NCBI GenBank assembly: GCA_040505895.1
Contig: JBEVXU010000016.1
Coordinates: 397,175 to 461,174, forward strand
DNA length: 64,000 nt
Direction: 5' to 3'
Source: Vondammii sp040505895
GTDB lineage: Bacteria > Pseudomonadota > Gammaproteobacteria > Chromatiales > Chromatiaceae
This document shows, one piece after another, positions 50,297 through 59,671 of the stretch. Under the pieces are notes generated by a model. That model ran no database searches. It saw nothing but the letters and a program-made list of their open reading frames with translations, and was not told where the DNA came from. Every line of letters begins with the position of its first letter. The stretch's first letter is position 1. The position numbers and the translations under genes are program-made.

Positions 50297-53200
50297 CTAC
50301 TCAATCCCACTATCGTTATCCAATTTCAGTCTGATACCTCTACGCCGCCCCTCTTTAGGTGCAGGTTTGGTAGGAGCTTTGGTCACTGCTATCTTTGTTG
50401 CCGTTTTTGTATTGGCAGGCTTGTTAATCACTTTCTTCACAACCGCCTTTTTTACCGGGCGAGTCTTTACTGCAGCTTTCTTGACAATGCTTTTCTTTAC
50501 CGTAGCTTTCTTGACAGCACTTTTCTTTACGGCGGTTTTCTTAGCTACCGCCTTTTTCACCGGGGCACGCTTTGGCGCTGCTTTTTTCTTAACGGGAGAC
50601 GCAGCCTTTTTCGGCGGCACCGCCTCAACTGTAGGTACAATCGGCTCCTCATCAGAAACGGGTGTTTCCTGAGCGGCGGTGGATTCAGTCTCAACCTTCC
50701 CAACCCCAGCAACATTGCCGGCTGAAGCGGCAGGCGGTACCACTGTTGAAACCGGTGTCTCAACGACCTCTTTTTTCGGAACCGGATCTACTGCGGCCGC
50801 AGGTGTCGGAACCGGTGCAGGTACCGGGTTTTGAACAGGAACTGTCTGTGGAGGTGCCGCTTGACGACGATTAAACAACTGGCCAACCATCTGACTAAGC
50901 AGCAAAAAGATACCTCTTACTGCATAGAAGGTCATCAAAAGCACTGTCACCAGCTTACCCCAGAGGTTCAGCAGAATAGGGGTCTTTGGCACGCTGGGAG
51001 TTTGAGGCATCGGCTCATCAACTTCAGGCAACGGTGCGCTACCGGTATCGTAACCAACTTCCGCCACCTCACAAAGTGATCTACTCGCCTTAATGCAACC
51101 CAAGGGGATAACGACCAGTGTAAGGATCGTAGAAACCAGCACGCCTGAAGCAAGCGAAATTGCCATTCCCTGAAAGATAGGGTCGGTAATAATCACACCG
51201 GAACCACAAACCAGGGCAAAGGCGGTGATTACAATCGGACGGGTTCGGGTTTTACAGGATCTGATTACCGCTTCGGTGACTGGTATGCCACGCTGAATTT
51301 CGTGAACTGCAAAGTCCACCAGCAAAATTGAGTTGCGGACAATAATACCTGCTAAGGCAATCCAGCCGATCATCGACGTAGCAGTGAACTCGGCACCCAT
51401 AATGGCATGCATCGGGATAATGCCGAGCAGTGTCAGCGGAATAGGTGCCATGATCAGTGCAGGGATACGGAAGTTACCAAACTCCCATACCACCAGAATG
51501 TAGATCAGCACCAGCGCCACCATAAAGGCCGCACCCATATCACGGAAAGTCTCATAGGTGACGGTCCACTCACCGGTCCACTCTATCGAGGTTTTGGTAT
51601 CGTCTTCGGGCGGACTAAACCAGTGGAAACCGTCTTCTACTGATCCACCTTCATGCAGTTTGACACCGTCCGGTGAAGTATAGTCCTGGGCCGCCAACAA
51701 ATCCTGAACCTGGAACATGCCGTAAACCGGCGCAGCCAGTACACCACCCACATCGGCGGTAACAAACTCCACCCCGCGTAGGTCTTTGTGGAAGATAATG
51801 TCCTCTTCTACAACACGCTCAAACTTCCCCAACTCCCGCAGGGGCAGAGAGATACCACCACTGGAATGAACAGGCAGATCACCAAGACGGGTGATCTGGG
51901 AACGTTCCGCCAACGGGACCTGGATCAGAATATTGACCGGTTCATGTCCGGCACGCTGTTTCACATCACCCAATATCATACCGCCGAGGGCCATTGAGAG
52001 ATTGCGATTGATAGCATCAACCGATACACCACGGCGTACCGATTTTTCCGTATCAACATAAAAACGCCAGTACTCGTAGTCATCACGCATCAGGTTATCT
52101 ACGTCCACCAGACTCTGTGTCTGAGCGAATATGGCGGTAAGATCCCGCGCTACCTGACGACGAATCTCCGGTGTCGGCCCATGGACTTCAGCTACCACCG
52201 ACTGTAGTACCGGCGGCCCCGGCGGCATCTCCACCACAGCGGCCTTGGCACCCGAGCCTTTAATCAGCGCTTTTAACTCCTTACGTACCTGCACGGCAAT
52301 GTCATGACTTTTGCGCTTACGTTCTCTTTTGTCCAAAAGTTGGACCTGAACTTCTGCCTGCCAGGGATCCTGTCGCAGATAATAGTGACGGACCATGCCG
52401 TTGAAGTCATAAGGCCGTGCGGTGCCGGCATAGACCTGCAGCGCAGTCACCTCCGGCAATTTACGTATATTGTCCGCAATCTTGTGGGCCATGTTGGCAG
52501 TTACCGCCAGGGCAGTGCCCTCGGGCATATCCAACACCACAGAAAACTCCGGCTTGTTATCCAGTGGCAGCATCTTTACCACTACCAGCTTGGTATAGAA
52601 CATGGAACAAGCAAGGAAGAAGGAGCCCCAGAGCACAACCCGGAAAATAGCCCGCTTGCGGGGGTACTCGATCAACGGCATCAACAGTTTGCGATAGAGT
52701 CCTTCAAGCCATTCGGCCTCTTTATGCTCACGCTGCTCCGCCGTCTTCAGGTACTCCATGGTCGGGCGCAGCATGCGGGAGATAGCCAGCCAGGGAGTAA
52801 AGACAAAAGCGGCGAAAAGGGAGATCAGCATCGCCGCTGAACCAAGGGCGGGGATTGGCGCCATATAGGGACCCATCATGCCGCTGACAAAGCCCATCGG
52901 CATCAGGGCGGCGATAACGGTGAAAGTAGCAAGGATGGTAGGATTACCCACCTCACGAACGGCATCGATTGCCGTCTCCGCATCAGTCTTACCCTCTTCC
53001 AGCCAGCGACGATATATATTCTCCACCACCACAATGGCGTCATCCACCAGAATACCGATGGAGAAAATCAGGGCAAAGAGGCTGACTCGGTCGATGGTGT
53101 AGCCGCCGATCCAGGCATAAAAAATGGTCATCAGCAGCACTACAGGAATAACCATCACAACAACAACTGCCGGTCGCAGCGCCCGGAACGCCGCCAGCAC

Positions 53201-54373
53201 CAGCAGAAAAACAAAGCCAGTGGCAACAAAAAGTTTGAAGATCAGCTCGTTGACCTTATCGTCAGCAGTTTTGCCGTAATTTCGGGTAATACTCACCTCG
53301 ACGTTGGCCGGGATACGACTGCCCTTCAGGTCATTGACCCGATTAATCACACTGTTGGCGACTGTAACACCGTTTACACCCGGCTTCTTTGCCACTGCGA
53401 TGGTAACCGCCGGCACACCGGCTGCGTGTTGCCCTGTATCACTTGCAGAGCCTGTATAGTAGGCCACCAACTGTTTGGCGTCTTCAGGACCCTGAGTTAC
53501 ACGGGCGACATCATGAACATAGACAGGGATGTCGTTGTGGGTACCCACCACCAGACGACTGATGTCATCTGCACTCTTGAGGAAAGAGCCGGTCATTACA
53601 CTAAATTGGGTGTTGCCCGACTCAATACCACCCGCCCGCTGCTCACTGTTCGCGGTACGAACAGTGTTGGCTACCTGATCAAGGCTGATGCCGTAACCCG
53701 AGAGGCGCTCCGGGAAAACCTCAATCGTCACCTGTTCAGCACGACCACCAACCACCGAGCCACTGCTGGTGTTGGGGATCTCTTTGATGCTCTGCAACAC
53801 GTCATGAGCCAGCATCCGTAGCTGGCCGTCATCTACATCAGGCACCCCATCCTTATCGAGATCTTTTGACCAGAGGGTGATGTTGACCACCGACACATCA
53901 TCAATACCCTTGGCCTTCACCAGCGGTGGTGACACCCCTGATGGAATCATATCCATATTGGAGTCGAGTTTATCGTTAACCTTCACCGTCGAAGGCACCA
54001 TCTCCTCACCCACATCGAACTCAATGGTGACCATGCCCATGCCGCGCTGAGAGGCGGAATAGACATGTTTGACACCGTCGATCTCACTCATGATCCGCTC
54101 TAGCGGTTCAATAGCGAGATTGGCCACCTGATCGGCGGAAGCGCCTGCATACTGCACAAAGATATCCACCATAGGGACGGATATCTGTGGATCCTCTTGA
54201 CGCGGCGTCATCGCCAGGCCGAGCAGGCCCATCATCATCATGGAGATAAAAAACAGGGGGGAAAGCGGTGAATTGATAAAGAAACGCGCCGTCTTTCCTG
54301 CCAAGCCCAGATGCTGTTCAGACTCTGCGTTGACTGTTTTTTGATTGTTGTTATTCAGATCGTCCTGACTCAT
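50297..54373 (-). CDS. RND efflux pump permease with a Lys/Ala/Pro-rich C-terminal tail
   Basis: A 1358-residue protein. The first about 1090 residues are an AcrB/MexB-type proton-driven permease with 12 membrane segments (TPRQEDPQISVPMVDI; FSIGILVDDAIVVVENI; GWIALAGIIVRNSILLVDFAV). Instead of ending there, it continues with a further hydrophobic pair and a Pro/Val/Thr linker (1170-1250), then a basic repeat region (about 1250-1345) of KKA/KKS-type units, resembling histone H1 or AlgP tails. Such a tail is not known in ordinary RND pumps. It follows the adaptor gene by 89 bases. Confidence 0.9.
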   Translation of the reverse strand: MSQDDLNNNNQKTVNAESEQHLGLAGKTARFFINSPLSPLFFISMMMMGLLGLAMTPRQEDPQISVPMVDIFVQYAGASADQVANLAIEPLERIMSEIDGVKHVYSASQRGMGMVTIEFDVGEEMVPSTVKVNDKLDSNMDMIPSGVSPPLVKAKGIDDVSVVNITLWSKDLDKDGVPDVDDGQLRMLAHDVLQSIKEIPNTSSGSVVGGRAEQVTIEVFPERLSGYGISLDQVANTVRTANSEQRAGGIESGNTQFSVMTGSFLKSADDISRLVVGTHNDIPVYVHDVARVTQGPEDAKQLVAYYTGSASDTGQHAAGVPAVTIAVAKKPGVNGVTVANSVINRVNDLKGSRIPANVEVSITRNYGKTADDKVNELIFKLFVATGFVFLLVLAAFRALRPAVVVVMVIPVVLLMTIFYAWIGGYTIDRVSLFALIFSIGILVDDAIVVVENIYRRWLEEGKTDAETAIDAVREVGNPTILATFTVIAALMPMGFVSGMMGPYMAPIPALGSAAMLISLFAAFVFTPWLAISRMLRPTMEYLKTAEQREHKEAEWLEGLYRKLLMPLIEYPRKRAIFRVVLWGSFFLACSMFYTKLVVVKMLPLDNKPEFSVVLDMPEGTALAVTANMAHKIADNIRKLPEVTALQVYAGTARPYDFNGMVRHYYLRQDPWQAEVQVQLLDKRERKRKSHDIAVQVRKELKALIKGSGAKAAVVEMPPGPPVLQSVVAEVHGPTPEIRRQVARDLTAIFAQTQSLVDVDNLMRDDYEYWRFYVDTEKSVRRGVSVDAINRNLSMALGGMILGDVKQRAGHEPVNILIQVPLAERSQITRLGDLPVHSSGGISLPLRELGKFERVVEEDIIFHKDLRGVEFVTADVGGVLAAPVYGMFQVQDLLAAQDYTSPDGVKLHEGGSVEDGFHWFSPPEDDTKTSIEWTGEWTVTYETFRDMGAAFMVALVLIYILVVWEFGNFRIPALIMAPIPLTLLGIIPMHAIMGAEFTATSMIGWIALAGIIVRNSILLVDFAVHEIQRGIPVTEAVIRSCKTRTRPIVITAFALVCGSGVIITDPIFQGMAISLASGVLVSTILTLVVIPLGCIKASRSLCEVAEVGYDTGSAPLPEVDEPMPQTPSVPKTPILLNLWGKLVTVLLMTFYAVRGIFLLLSQMVGQLFNRRQAAPPQTVPVQNPVPAPVPTPAAAVDPVPKKEVVETPVSTVVPPAASAGNVAGVGKVETESTAAQETPVSDEEPIVPTVEAVPPKKAASPVKKKAAPKRAPVKKAVAKKTAVKKSAVKKATVKKSIVKKAAVKTRPVKKAVVKKVINKPANTKTATKIAVTKAPTKPAPKEGRRRGIRLKLDNDSGIE

Positions 54374-54462
54374 TTTCTATACACTTCTTGTAATTCGTCC
54401 GGTGGCGGCAGAAAGTCCCGCAGCAACCGCACCAACTGCGGTCGCCGGCAGTCCCTACTTTG

Positions 54463-55620
54463 TTACCGGCCGCTGCCCGATGTTGACCAGCCGGAGGCCA
54501 CACCAATACTAGGATTGCGCATAACACGCTCCCCTTCACGCAGGCCCGAAAGCACACTGACGTAGCCGTCACTGAGATTCTCTCCCACTCGAACCAAGCG
54601 CAGCTCAGGCTTGTTGCCGTCCTCTCCCAAAATATAAACCCCCGGCAGGCTGCCGTTGTACCGGATAGCACTGGCCGGTATGACAGGATAATTTCTTGAC
54701 GGGGCGGTAAAATCGGGAACCTGCACTTTTGCATACATGCCCGGAGCGGAAACGCCCTGTGGCAGGTCGAATTTAACCTTCACTGTATGACGCTGGGCAT
54801 CAGCCATAGGAAATATCTGGGCTACACGTACGGGAACGACCTGACTGCCCACATCCAACTGCGCCTTAAGCATCATGCCCTCGCTCAAACCAGGGCGCAG
54901 CCTGGCGGGTACATCCACCATGATCTGCAAATACTCTACATCGGCAAAGACCAGCAGAGGTTGTCCCGGCTGCATGGTGTCTCCCTCTTCGACATACTTC
55001 TTGACGATCACGCCATCAAAGGGGGCCTGACTTTGAGCATCCCGCAGTTTGGCATCTATCGCCTGGATCTGTGATTGGGCCGCCATCAGCGCATTCTGAG
55101 CCTGGGTGATCTGCACCCCAGAGCTATAGATATCAGCCCGGCGCTCAACACCCTGGTTACGGGTACCTGAAAAACCTTCCATTGGGCTGGTAAACATCTG
55201 ATCAAACAGATTAGGCATTCCCATACCACCCATCGCCTTCTTTGACTGGGGCGACCATAGCTCACGGTTGTACTGAACACCTGCAGCACGCACCTGAGAA
55301 TCAGCAGTCGCCATCTGCGCCATTGCCGCATTGCGTTTGGCCAACAGCTCAGTATTGTCAATCGACACCAACAGGGCGCCTTTATCGAAGGCATCACCCT
55401 CAATACCGGCCAGCAGTTTCACTCTACCCGGTATCTGGGCTGAGAGAGTCACCTCCTTGTAGGGGATGACCGTACCACCGAGGGAGACAGTGGGGGCGCC
55501 ATGGGCCTGCTGTACTGTAAAGTAGTCTCCGCCACCAACCTGGGCCGTGACCGTTGCAGGTAGCCATGTCGTGACGGCAACACCTGCAGCCAGTGCCAGA
55601 GCATGGATCTTGATTCCCAT
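54463..55620 (-). CDS. RND efflux periplasmic adaptor (membrane fusion protein)
   Basis: A 385-residue HlyD/AcrA-type protein with a signal peptide (LALAAGVAVTTWLPATVTAQ). Barrel-sandwich halves GTVIPYKEVTLSAQIPGRVKLL and SQAPFDGVIVKKYVEEGDTMQPGQPLLVF flank a helical hairpin with an unusual Gly/Met/Phe-rich insertion (about 125-155). It links the inner-membrane pump to an outer-membrane channel, which is not encoded here. First gene of the operon. Confidence 0.93.
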   Translation of the reverse strand: MGIKIHALALAAGVAVTTWLPATVTAQVGGGDYFTVQQAHGAPTVSLGGTVIPYKEVTLSAQIPGRVKLLAGIEGDAFDKGALLVSIDNTELLAKRNAAMAQMATADSQVRAAGVQYNRELWSPQSKKAMGGMGMPNLFDQMFTSPMEGFSGTRNQGVERRADIYSSGVQITQAQNALMAAQSQIQAIDAKLRDAQSQAPFDGVIVKKYVEEGDTMQPGQPLLVFADVEYLQIMVDVPARLRPGLSEGMMLKAQLDVGSQVVPVRVAQIFPMADAQRHTVKVKFDLPQGVSAPGMYAKVQVPDFTAPSRNYPVIPASAIRYNGSLPGVYILGEDGNKPELRLVRVGENLSDGYVSVLSGLREGERVMRNPSIGVASGWSTSGSGR

Positions 55621-55773
55621 CTTATTGTTATCCTACTGAATTTAAACTACAAATTAAGGACTGCCATAACGGAAGATTCCACTATGGCAGAGTGTTGGGA
55701 GGAACTGCCGTATCGGATTACGATAAGCTTATGGTCATTAAAGCCACACCCAACTCCACTCTTAGGAAATAAA

Positions 55774-56169
55774 TCAGGCACGACCCATTACGGAAAAGCT
55801 TTTTATGAAAGGTCCGGCCATCCGGGGATCTTTCAGCATGGAAGCGTAATCTCCCACCTTGAATTTCATCTTTCCTGAGGTGAATGCCATACCCAGTCCC
55901 ATCATGCCGGGGGGTTTGCCGATCCATTTTTTCCATTGAGCATCGCTGCAGCGGATATCCCAGTTCAGTGCCTCGCCATTATACGCGCCACCTGAAGCCG
56001 CTGTGCCGTTCTCAACAACCAGCACACCACTTGGTTGATCGTCACCTTCAAAACCATAGCCGATGACACTGCTGAAACTGATCTGCGCGAGGGCTCCGGT
56101 CAATTCAGTATCCGCATTCCACTGTTCCGCGAAACTTGCCATCCAATCTTGAGAAAACAGTTCAGCCAT
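55774..56169 (-). CDS. SCP2 sterol-binding domain protein
   Basis: A 131-residue soluble protein consisting of an SCP2-like domain (WDIRCSDAQWKKWIGKPPG; GKMKFKVGDYASMLKDPRMAGPFIKSF). SCP2 domains bind lipids; in bacteria the role is generally unknown. GGAGG lies before the ATG at 56169. Divergent from the dynamin-like gene and followed, after 150 bases, by the RND operon. Confidence 0.88.
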   Translation of the reverse strand: MAELFSQDWMASFAEQWNADTELTGALAQISFSSVIGYGFEGDDQPSGVLVVENGTAASGGAYNGEALNWDIRCSDAQWKKWIGKPPGMMGLGMAFTSGKMKFKVGDYASMLKDPRMAGPFIKSFSVMGRA

Positions 56170-56516
56170 TACAACCTCCAAAAAATTATCTTATCGTCGG
56201 CTCACCAATATAGCCTATCCTAGACTCGGTCTAAGTCCCTATCGGGCCGACAGTTTAGTCATGAGAGTATCCCTTATGGAATGTATCAATGCAACAAACT
56301 AAGGGGTGATTTCAAGAGGCCGTAAAGCCTTATAAGTAATTGGGCAATTACGTGTTTTCCATAGAATTCGCTGCTATAAATGGAGTTGAGACATTTTTGC
56401 CATGCAATGTATCGACCACTGATCCCCTCTACCTCTAAATCCCAGACTACCGGATAAAATTCCAGCAGGTTAGTATGTGTGAATAAAACAGGTACTCAAC
56501 TTCGCAGGAGTAATGC
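56170..56516. other. Intergenic region between the SCP2 and dynamin-like genes
   Basis: A 347-base divergent gap. A GCAGGAGTA ribosome site precedes the dynamin start, and AT-rich sequence likely contains promoters for both genes. I saw no gene, repeat or clear operator. Confidence 0.5.
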
Positions 56517-58049
56517 ATGAATACCGCAAGAAGGCTTATCGAAGGTCGCCTGAAACACCTGGAGACCCATCTTCAACAGGAGAACCCGGTACTCCTGAAC
56601 ACTGTCCAGAGCTTTAGAAAGCTTGACAAAATCGCCTATAAAATGGGGTTGCTGCAGGCAGACGAATCCTATGCAACACAGATCCCCTGGTGGCCACTGA
56701 TATCCATCCTGGGAACCTTCTCTTCGGGAAAATCGACCTTCATAAACCACTACCTGGGGTACAAACTGCAGCGTACCGGCAACCAAGCAGTTGACGATAA
56801 ATTCACGGTGATGTGTTACAGCCGAGAAAAAACGGCTCACGCCCTACCCGGCGTAGCACTCGACTCCGATCCTCGCTTTCCTTTCTACCAGATGAGTGAC
56901 GAGATCGAACAGGTCGCCGCTGGTGAGGGGCAACGTATTGATGCCTATCTCCAACTCAAGACCTGCCCAAGCGAGACACTACGGGGCAAGATACTGATCG
57001 ACTCACCAGGATTCGACGCCGACTCCCAGCGCACCTCCACGCTGCGCATCACCGATCACATCATCGACCTCTCCGATCTAGTGTTGGTGCTGTTCGACGC
57101 CCGCCACCCCGAGCCGGGAGCGATGAATGACACCCTCGATCACCTGGTCAGCAATACCATCGGGCGGCCGGATTCGGGTAAATTCCTCTATATTTTGAAC
57201 CAGATCGACACCACGGCCAGGGAAGATAACCCCGAAGAGGTGGTCGCCGCATGGCAACGGGCGCTCGGAGAGCGCGGCCTTACAGCCGGCCGCTTCTACA
57301 CCATCTACAACCCGGATGCAGCAGTCCCTATCGATGATGACAATCTGCGTGACCGTTTTGAGCGTAAACGGGATGCTGACCTAAACGAGATCCACAGCCG
57401 CATGCAGGAGGTGGAGATCGAGCGGGCCTATCGCATTGTCGGAGCCCTTGAAAAAACCGTCCGTGATATCGAAGAACATGCAGTGCCCGCCATTAATAAG
57501 GCCGTAGAACAGTGGAAGAAACGCGTACTCTGGGGTGACGGAGTGGCATTCAGCCTTCTCTTTGCCTTGGTGTTCGGCCTAACACTTAAACTCGACTACT
57601 GGGATGGATTCAGCTTTGCACCACCCTGGCTGGAGAGTCTACTGAGCAGTGCAGGCGCACTTTACGCAGTGGCTGTCTCAGCAGTAGTCGTTCTGTTCGG
57701 CCTGCACTACCTGGTACGTACCCTGGCGGCACGAAGCATGGCAAAACAGCTTGAGAAACAGCAACAAAGTCTAAGTGTTCGAGGCTCACTGTTTAGTGCA
57801 TTCCGGCGCAGTACCCGGCCCTGGCGCAGTATCTTTGCTAAGTCACCCGCCGGCTGGGGTCGCGGTGCCAAAAAACGGCTCGCCCACGTGTTGGCCGATG
57901 CCGATAACTACATACAGACTCTAAACGACGGCTTCACCAACCCATCGGGAGAGAACCTTGCAGAGGTTCAGATGGAGCCAAAACCGGAAGCTACCGAAGA
58001 GAGCAGAGAAGCCCCTTCCTCCGCCAGTGTGTCTGTTTCCAGCGTATAA
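56517..58049 (+). CDS. Dynamin-like / EHD-type GTPase with membrane segments
   Basis: A 510-residue protein: G1 LGTFSSGKSTF, G3 DSPGFDA and G4 NQID define a dynamin-superfamily GTPase domain (residues 55-290). Helical and then two membrane segments follow (about 348-365 and 380-400), with a basic cytoplasmic end. Such bacterial dynamin-like proteins bind and remodel membranes. Partners are not evident; it is monocistronic, followed by a hairpin. Confidence 0.87.
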   Translation: MNTARRLIEGRLKHLETHLQQENPVLLNTVQSFRKLDKIAYKMGLLQADESYATQIPWWPLISILGTFSSGKSTFINHYLGYKLQRTGNQAVDDKFTVMCYSREKTAHALPGVALDSDPRFPFYQMSDEIEQVAAGEGQRIDAYLQLKTCPSETLRGKILIDSPGFDADSQRTSTLRITDHIIDLSDLVLVLFDARHPEPGAMNDTLDHLVSNTIGRPDSGKFLYILNQIDTTAREDNPEEVVAAWQRALGERGLTAGRFYTIYNPDAAVPIDDDNLRDRFERKRDADLNEIHSRMQEVEIERAYRIVGALEKTVRDIEEHAVPAINKAVEQWKKRVLWGDGVAFSLLFALVFGLTLKLDYWDGFSFAPPWLESLLSSAGALYAVAVSAVVVLFGLHYLVRTLAARSMAKQLEKQQQSLSVRGSLFSAFRRSTRPWRSIFAKSPAGWGRGAKKRLAHVLADADNYIQTLNDGFTNPSGENLAEVQMEPKPEATEESREAPSSASVSVSSV

Positions 58050-58068
58050 TGTCGGTTCACCCCGATTC

Positions 58069-58094
58069 ATAGCGGTACAAGGATGTACCGCTAT
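58069..58094 (+). terminator. Hairpin after the dynamin-like gene
   Basis: Perfect 10-bp stem ATAGCGGTAC / GTACCGCTAT with a six-base loop, followed by TTTC only. A weak intrinsic terminator or transcript-end structure. Confidence 0.6.
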
Positions 58095-58228
58095 TTCATC
58101 AACTCACCCCGGGAAGCCTCTAAAAAAAACATAACCCATTGACTTCTAATCAGAAGCTACCAAGGTGTGTCAGTTGATAAATCCCAACCATATTGGAATC
58201 ATTCGCCAGTTTTCTAAAGAGTAATCAG

Positions 58229-59305
58229 ATGAGCAACAAAACATCCCCCGAGGAGATTGCACTCCGCCCAATCACTGTCCCGCCCCATCCCCAGTGGCCG
58301 ACACTGAGCACGGAGGAAAAAGAGACACTAAAAAGCCGAATAAAAATCCTACTAAAAGAGCGCAATGCAGTAATTGTAGCCCACTACTATACCGACGGCG
58401 ATCTGCAGGAACTGGCGGAAGAGACTGGTGGCTGCGTTGCCGATTCACTGGAAATGGCCCGCTTCGGCAGCGAACAGGCGGCTAAAACACTCATAGTATG
58501 CGGTGTACGTTTTATGGGTGAGACGGCAAAAATTCTCAATCCCGAGAAGCGGGTGCTGATGCCTGATCTCAACGCCACCTGCTCACTGGATGAAGGCTGC
58601 CCGGCGAAGGAGTTCGTCCAATTCTGTGACCAGCATCCAGAACACACTGTGGTGGTCTACGCCAACACCAGCGCAGAAGTAAAGGCACGCTCCGACTGGG
58701 TGGTCACATCAGGTATCGCCCTCCCGATCGTTAAGCATCTGGCGAAAAAGGGCGAGAAGATTCTCTGGGGTCCAGACAAACACCTGGGGCACTATGTACA
58801 GAAATTGACCGGTGCAGAGATGCTTTTCTGGCAAGGATCCTGCGTAGTACACGAAGAGTTCAAGACCGTGGCACTGGAGCGGCTGCGCCGTCTCCATCCT
58901 AATGCCGCCGTACTGGTGCACCCCGAATCCCCTGACGATATCGTAGAACAGGCCGATGTAGTAGGCTCCACCACCGCCCTGATCAACGCCGTCACCTCGA
59001 TGGAAAACAGCGAGTTCATCATCGCCACCGACGGCGGCATCTTCCACAAGATGAGGCAGCTGGCACCCGATAAAAACCTGATTGAGGCACCGACTGCCGG
59101 CGAAGGCGCCACCTGCCAGAGCTGCGCCCACTGCCCGTGGATGGGAATGAACTCACTGCAAAACCTGCTGGAACTGCTGGAGAAGCAGAACAACGAGATT
59201 CATATTGACCCGGCGGTCAGAGAGCGGGCGCTGGTGCCGATTGAGCGGATGCTCGATTTTGCCCGTGATCAGGCAATTGGGGTAAAAGATACGGGAAATG
59301 CCTAA
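58229..59305 (+). CDS. nadA: Quinolinate synthase A
   Basis: A 358-residue [4Fe-4S] enzyme that condenses iminoaspartate with dihydroxyacetone phosphate to quinolinate in NAD+ synthesis. Landmarks: VIVAHYYTDGDLQELAEETGG, CGVRFMGETAKILNPEK, the cluster cysteines in DLNATCSLDEGCPA, GSCVVHEEF and CQSCAHCPWMGMN. The ATG at 58229 (AAAGAG upstream) is preferred to a TTG at 58193. The protein is intact. Confidence 0.95.
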   Translation: MSNKTSPEEIALRPITVPPHPQWPTLSTEEKETLKSRIKILLKERNAVIVAHYYTDGDLQELAEETGGCVADSLEMARFGSEQAAKTLIVCGVRFMGETAKILNPEKRVLMPDLNATCSLDEGCPAKEFVQFCDQHPEHTVVVYANTSAEVKARSDWVVTSGIALPIVKHLAKKGEKILWGPDKHLGHYVQKLTGAEMLFWQGSCVVHEEFKTVALERLRRLHPNAAVLVHPESPDDIVEQADVVGSTTALINAVTSMENSEFIIATDGGIFHKMRQLAPDKNLIEAPTAGEGATCQSCAHCPWMGMNSLQNLLELLEKQNNEIHIDPAVRERALVPIERMLDFARDQAIGVKDTGNA

Positions 59306-59337
59306 GAAAGTAATACGCCAAGCGTAGAGAGAAACCT

Positions 59338-59382
59338 AAAGCCCAACAAGGCCGGTGAATTCCGCCTGCTTTGTTGGGCTTC
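59338..59382 (+). terminator. Terminator after nadA
   Basis: Stem AAGCCCAACAA / TTGTTGGGCTT (with internal GGCCGG...CCGCC pairing) 33 bases after the stop; the T-run is short. Confidence 0.75.
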
Positions 59383-59389
59383 GTATTAT

Positions 59390-59626
59390 CCTAGAATCCT
59401 CAGTTGACCGCTCCATTCTACGGACAACGCATTGATTTTAATTGCATTGACAGCGATTGCCTATTTCACTCTCCAGATGAATTACGCTACAAGGCGGATA
59501 GCACACTTGCGGCGGCACATTACGGCGTTACAACTCCTTGGAATAGAACAACTATTCCGTGTCGTTGTGCCTTGTACTGCACCACTGCAAGTGCACTCTC
59601 CGCCCTGCCCAACTGAGGATTCTAGG
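59390..59626. mobile_element. 237-bp MITE, family 2, with perfect TIRs and target duplication
   Basis: Perfect 17-bp inverted termini CCTAGAATCCTCAGTTG / CAACTGAGGATTCTAGG bound the element, and ATTAT flanks it on both sides (59385-59389 and 59627-59631), a 5-bp target-site duplication. No transposase. CC-terminated ends and a 4-5-bp duplication are features of IS1380-type elements, so mobilisation by such a transposase is possible; this is inference. Most of the 59306-59671 gap is this element and the nadA terminator. Confidence 0.9.
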
Positions 59627-59671
59627 ATTATGTAACTATTCAGCATAATGTCGTAACTGTTCAGATTGCTC

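Noticed and set aside
54351..54734. Minus-strand frame overlapping the RND adaptor's end and pump start
   Set aside because: Overlaps two well-supported genes in another frame and shows no domain.
58107..58165. GGGAAGCCTCT and GACTTCTAATCAGAAGC as another MITE family 1 copy
   Set aside because: Only about ten bases of each end match and the spacing is too small for the family.
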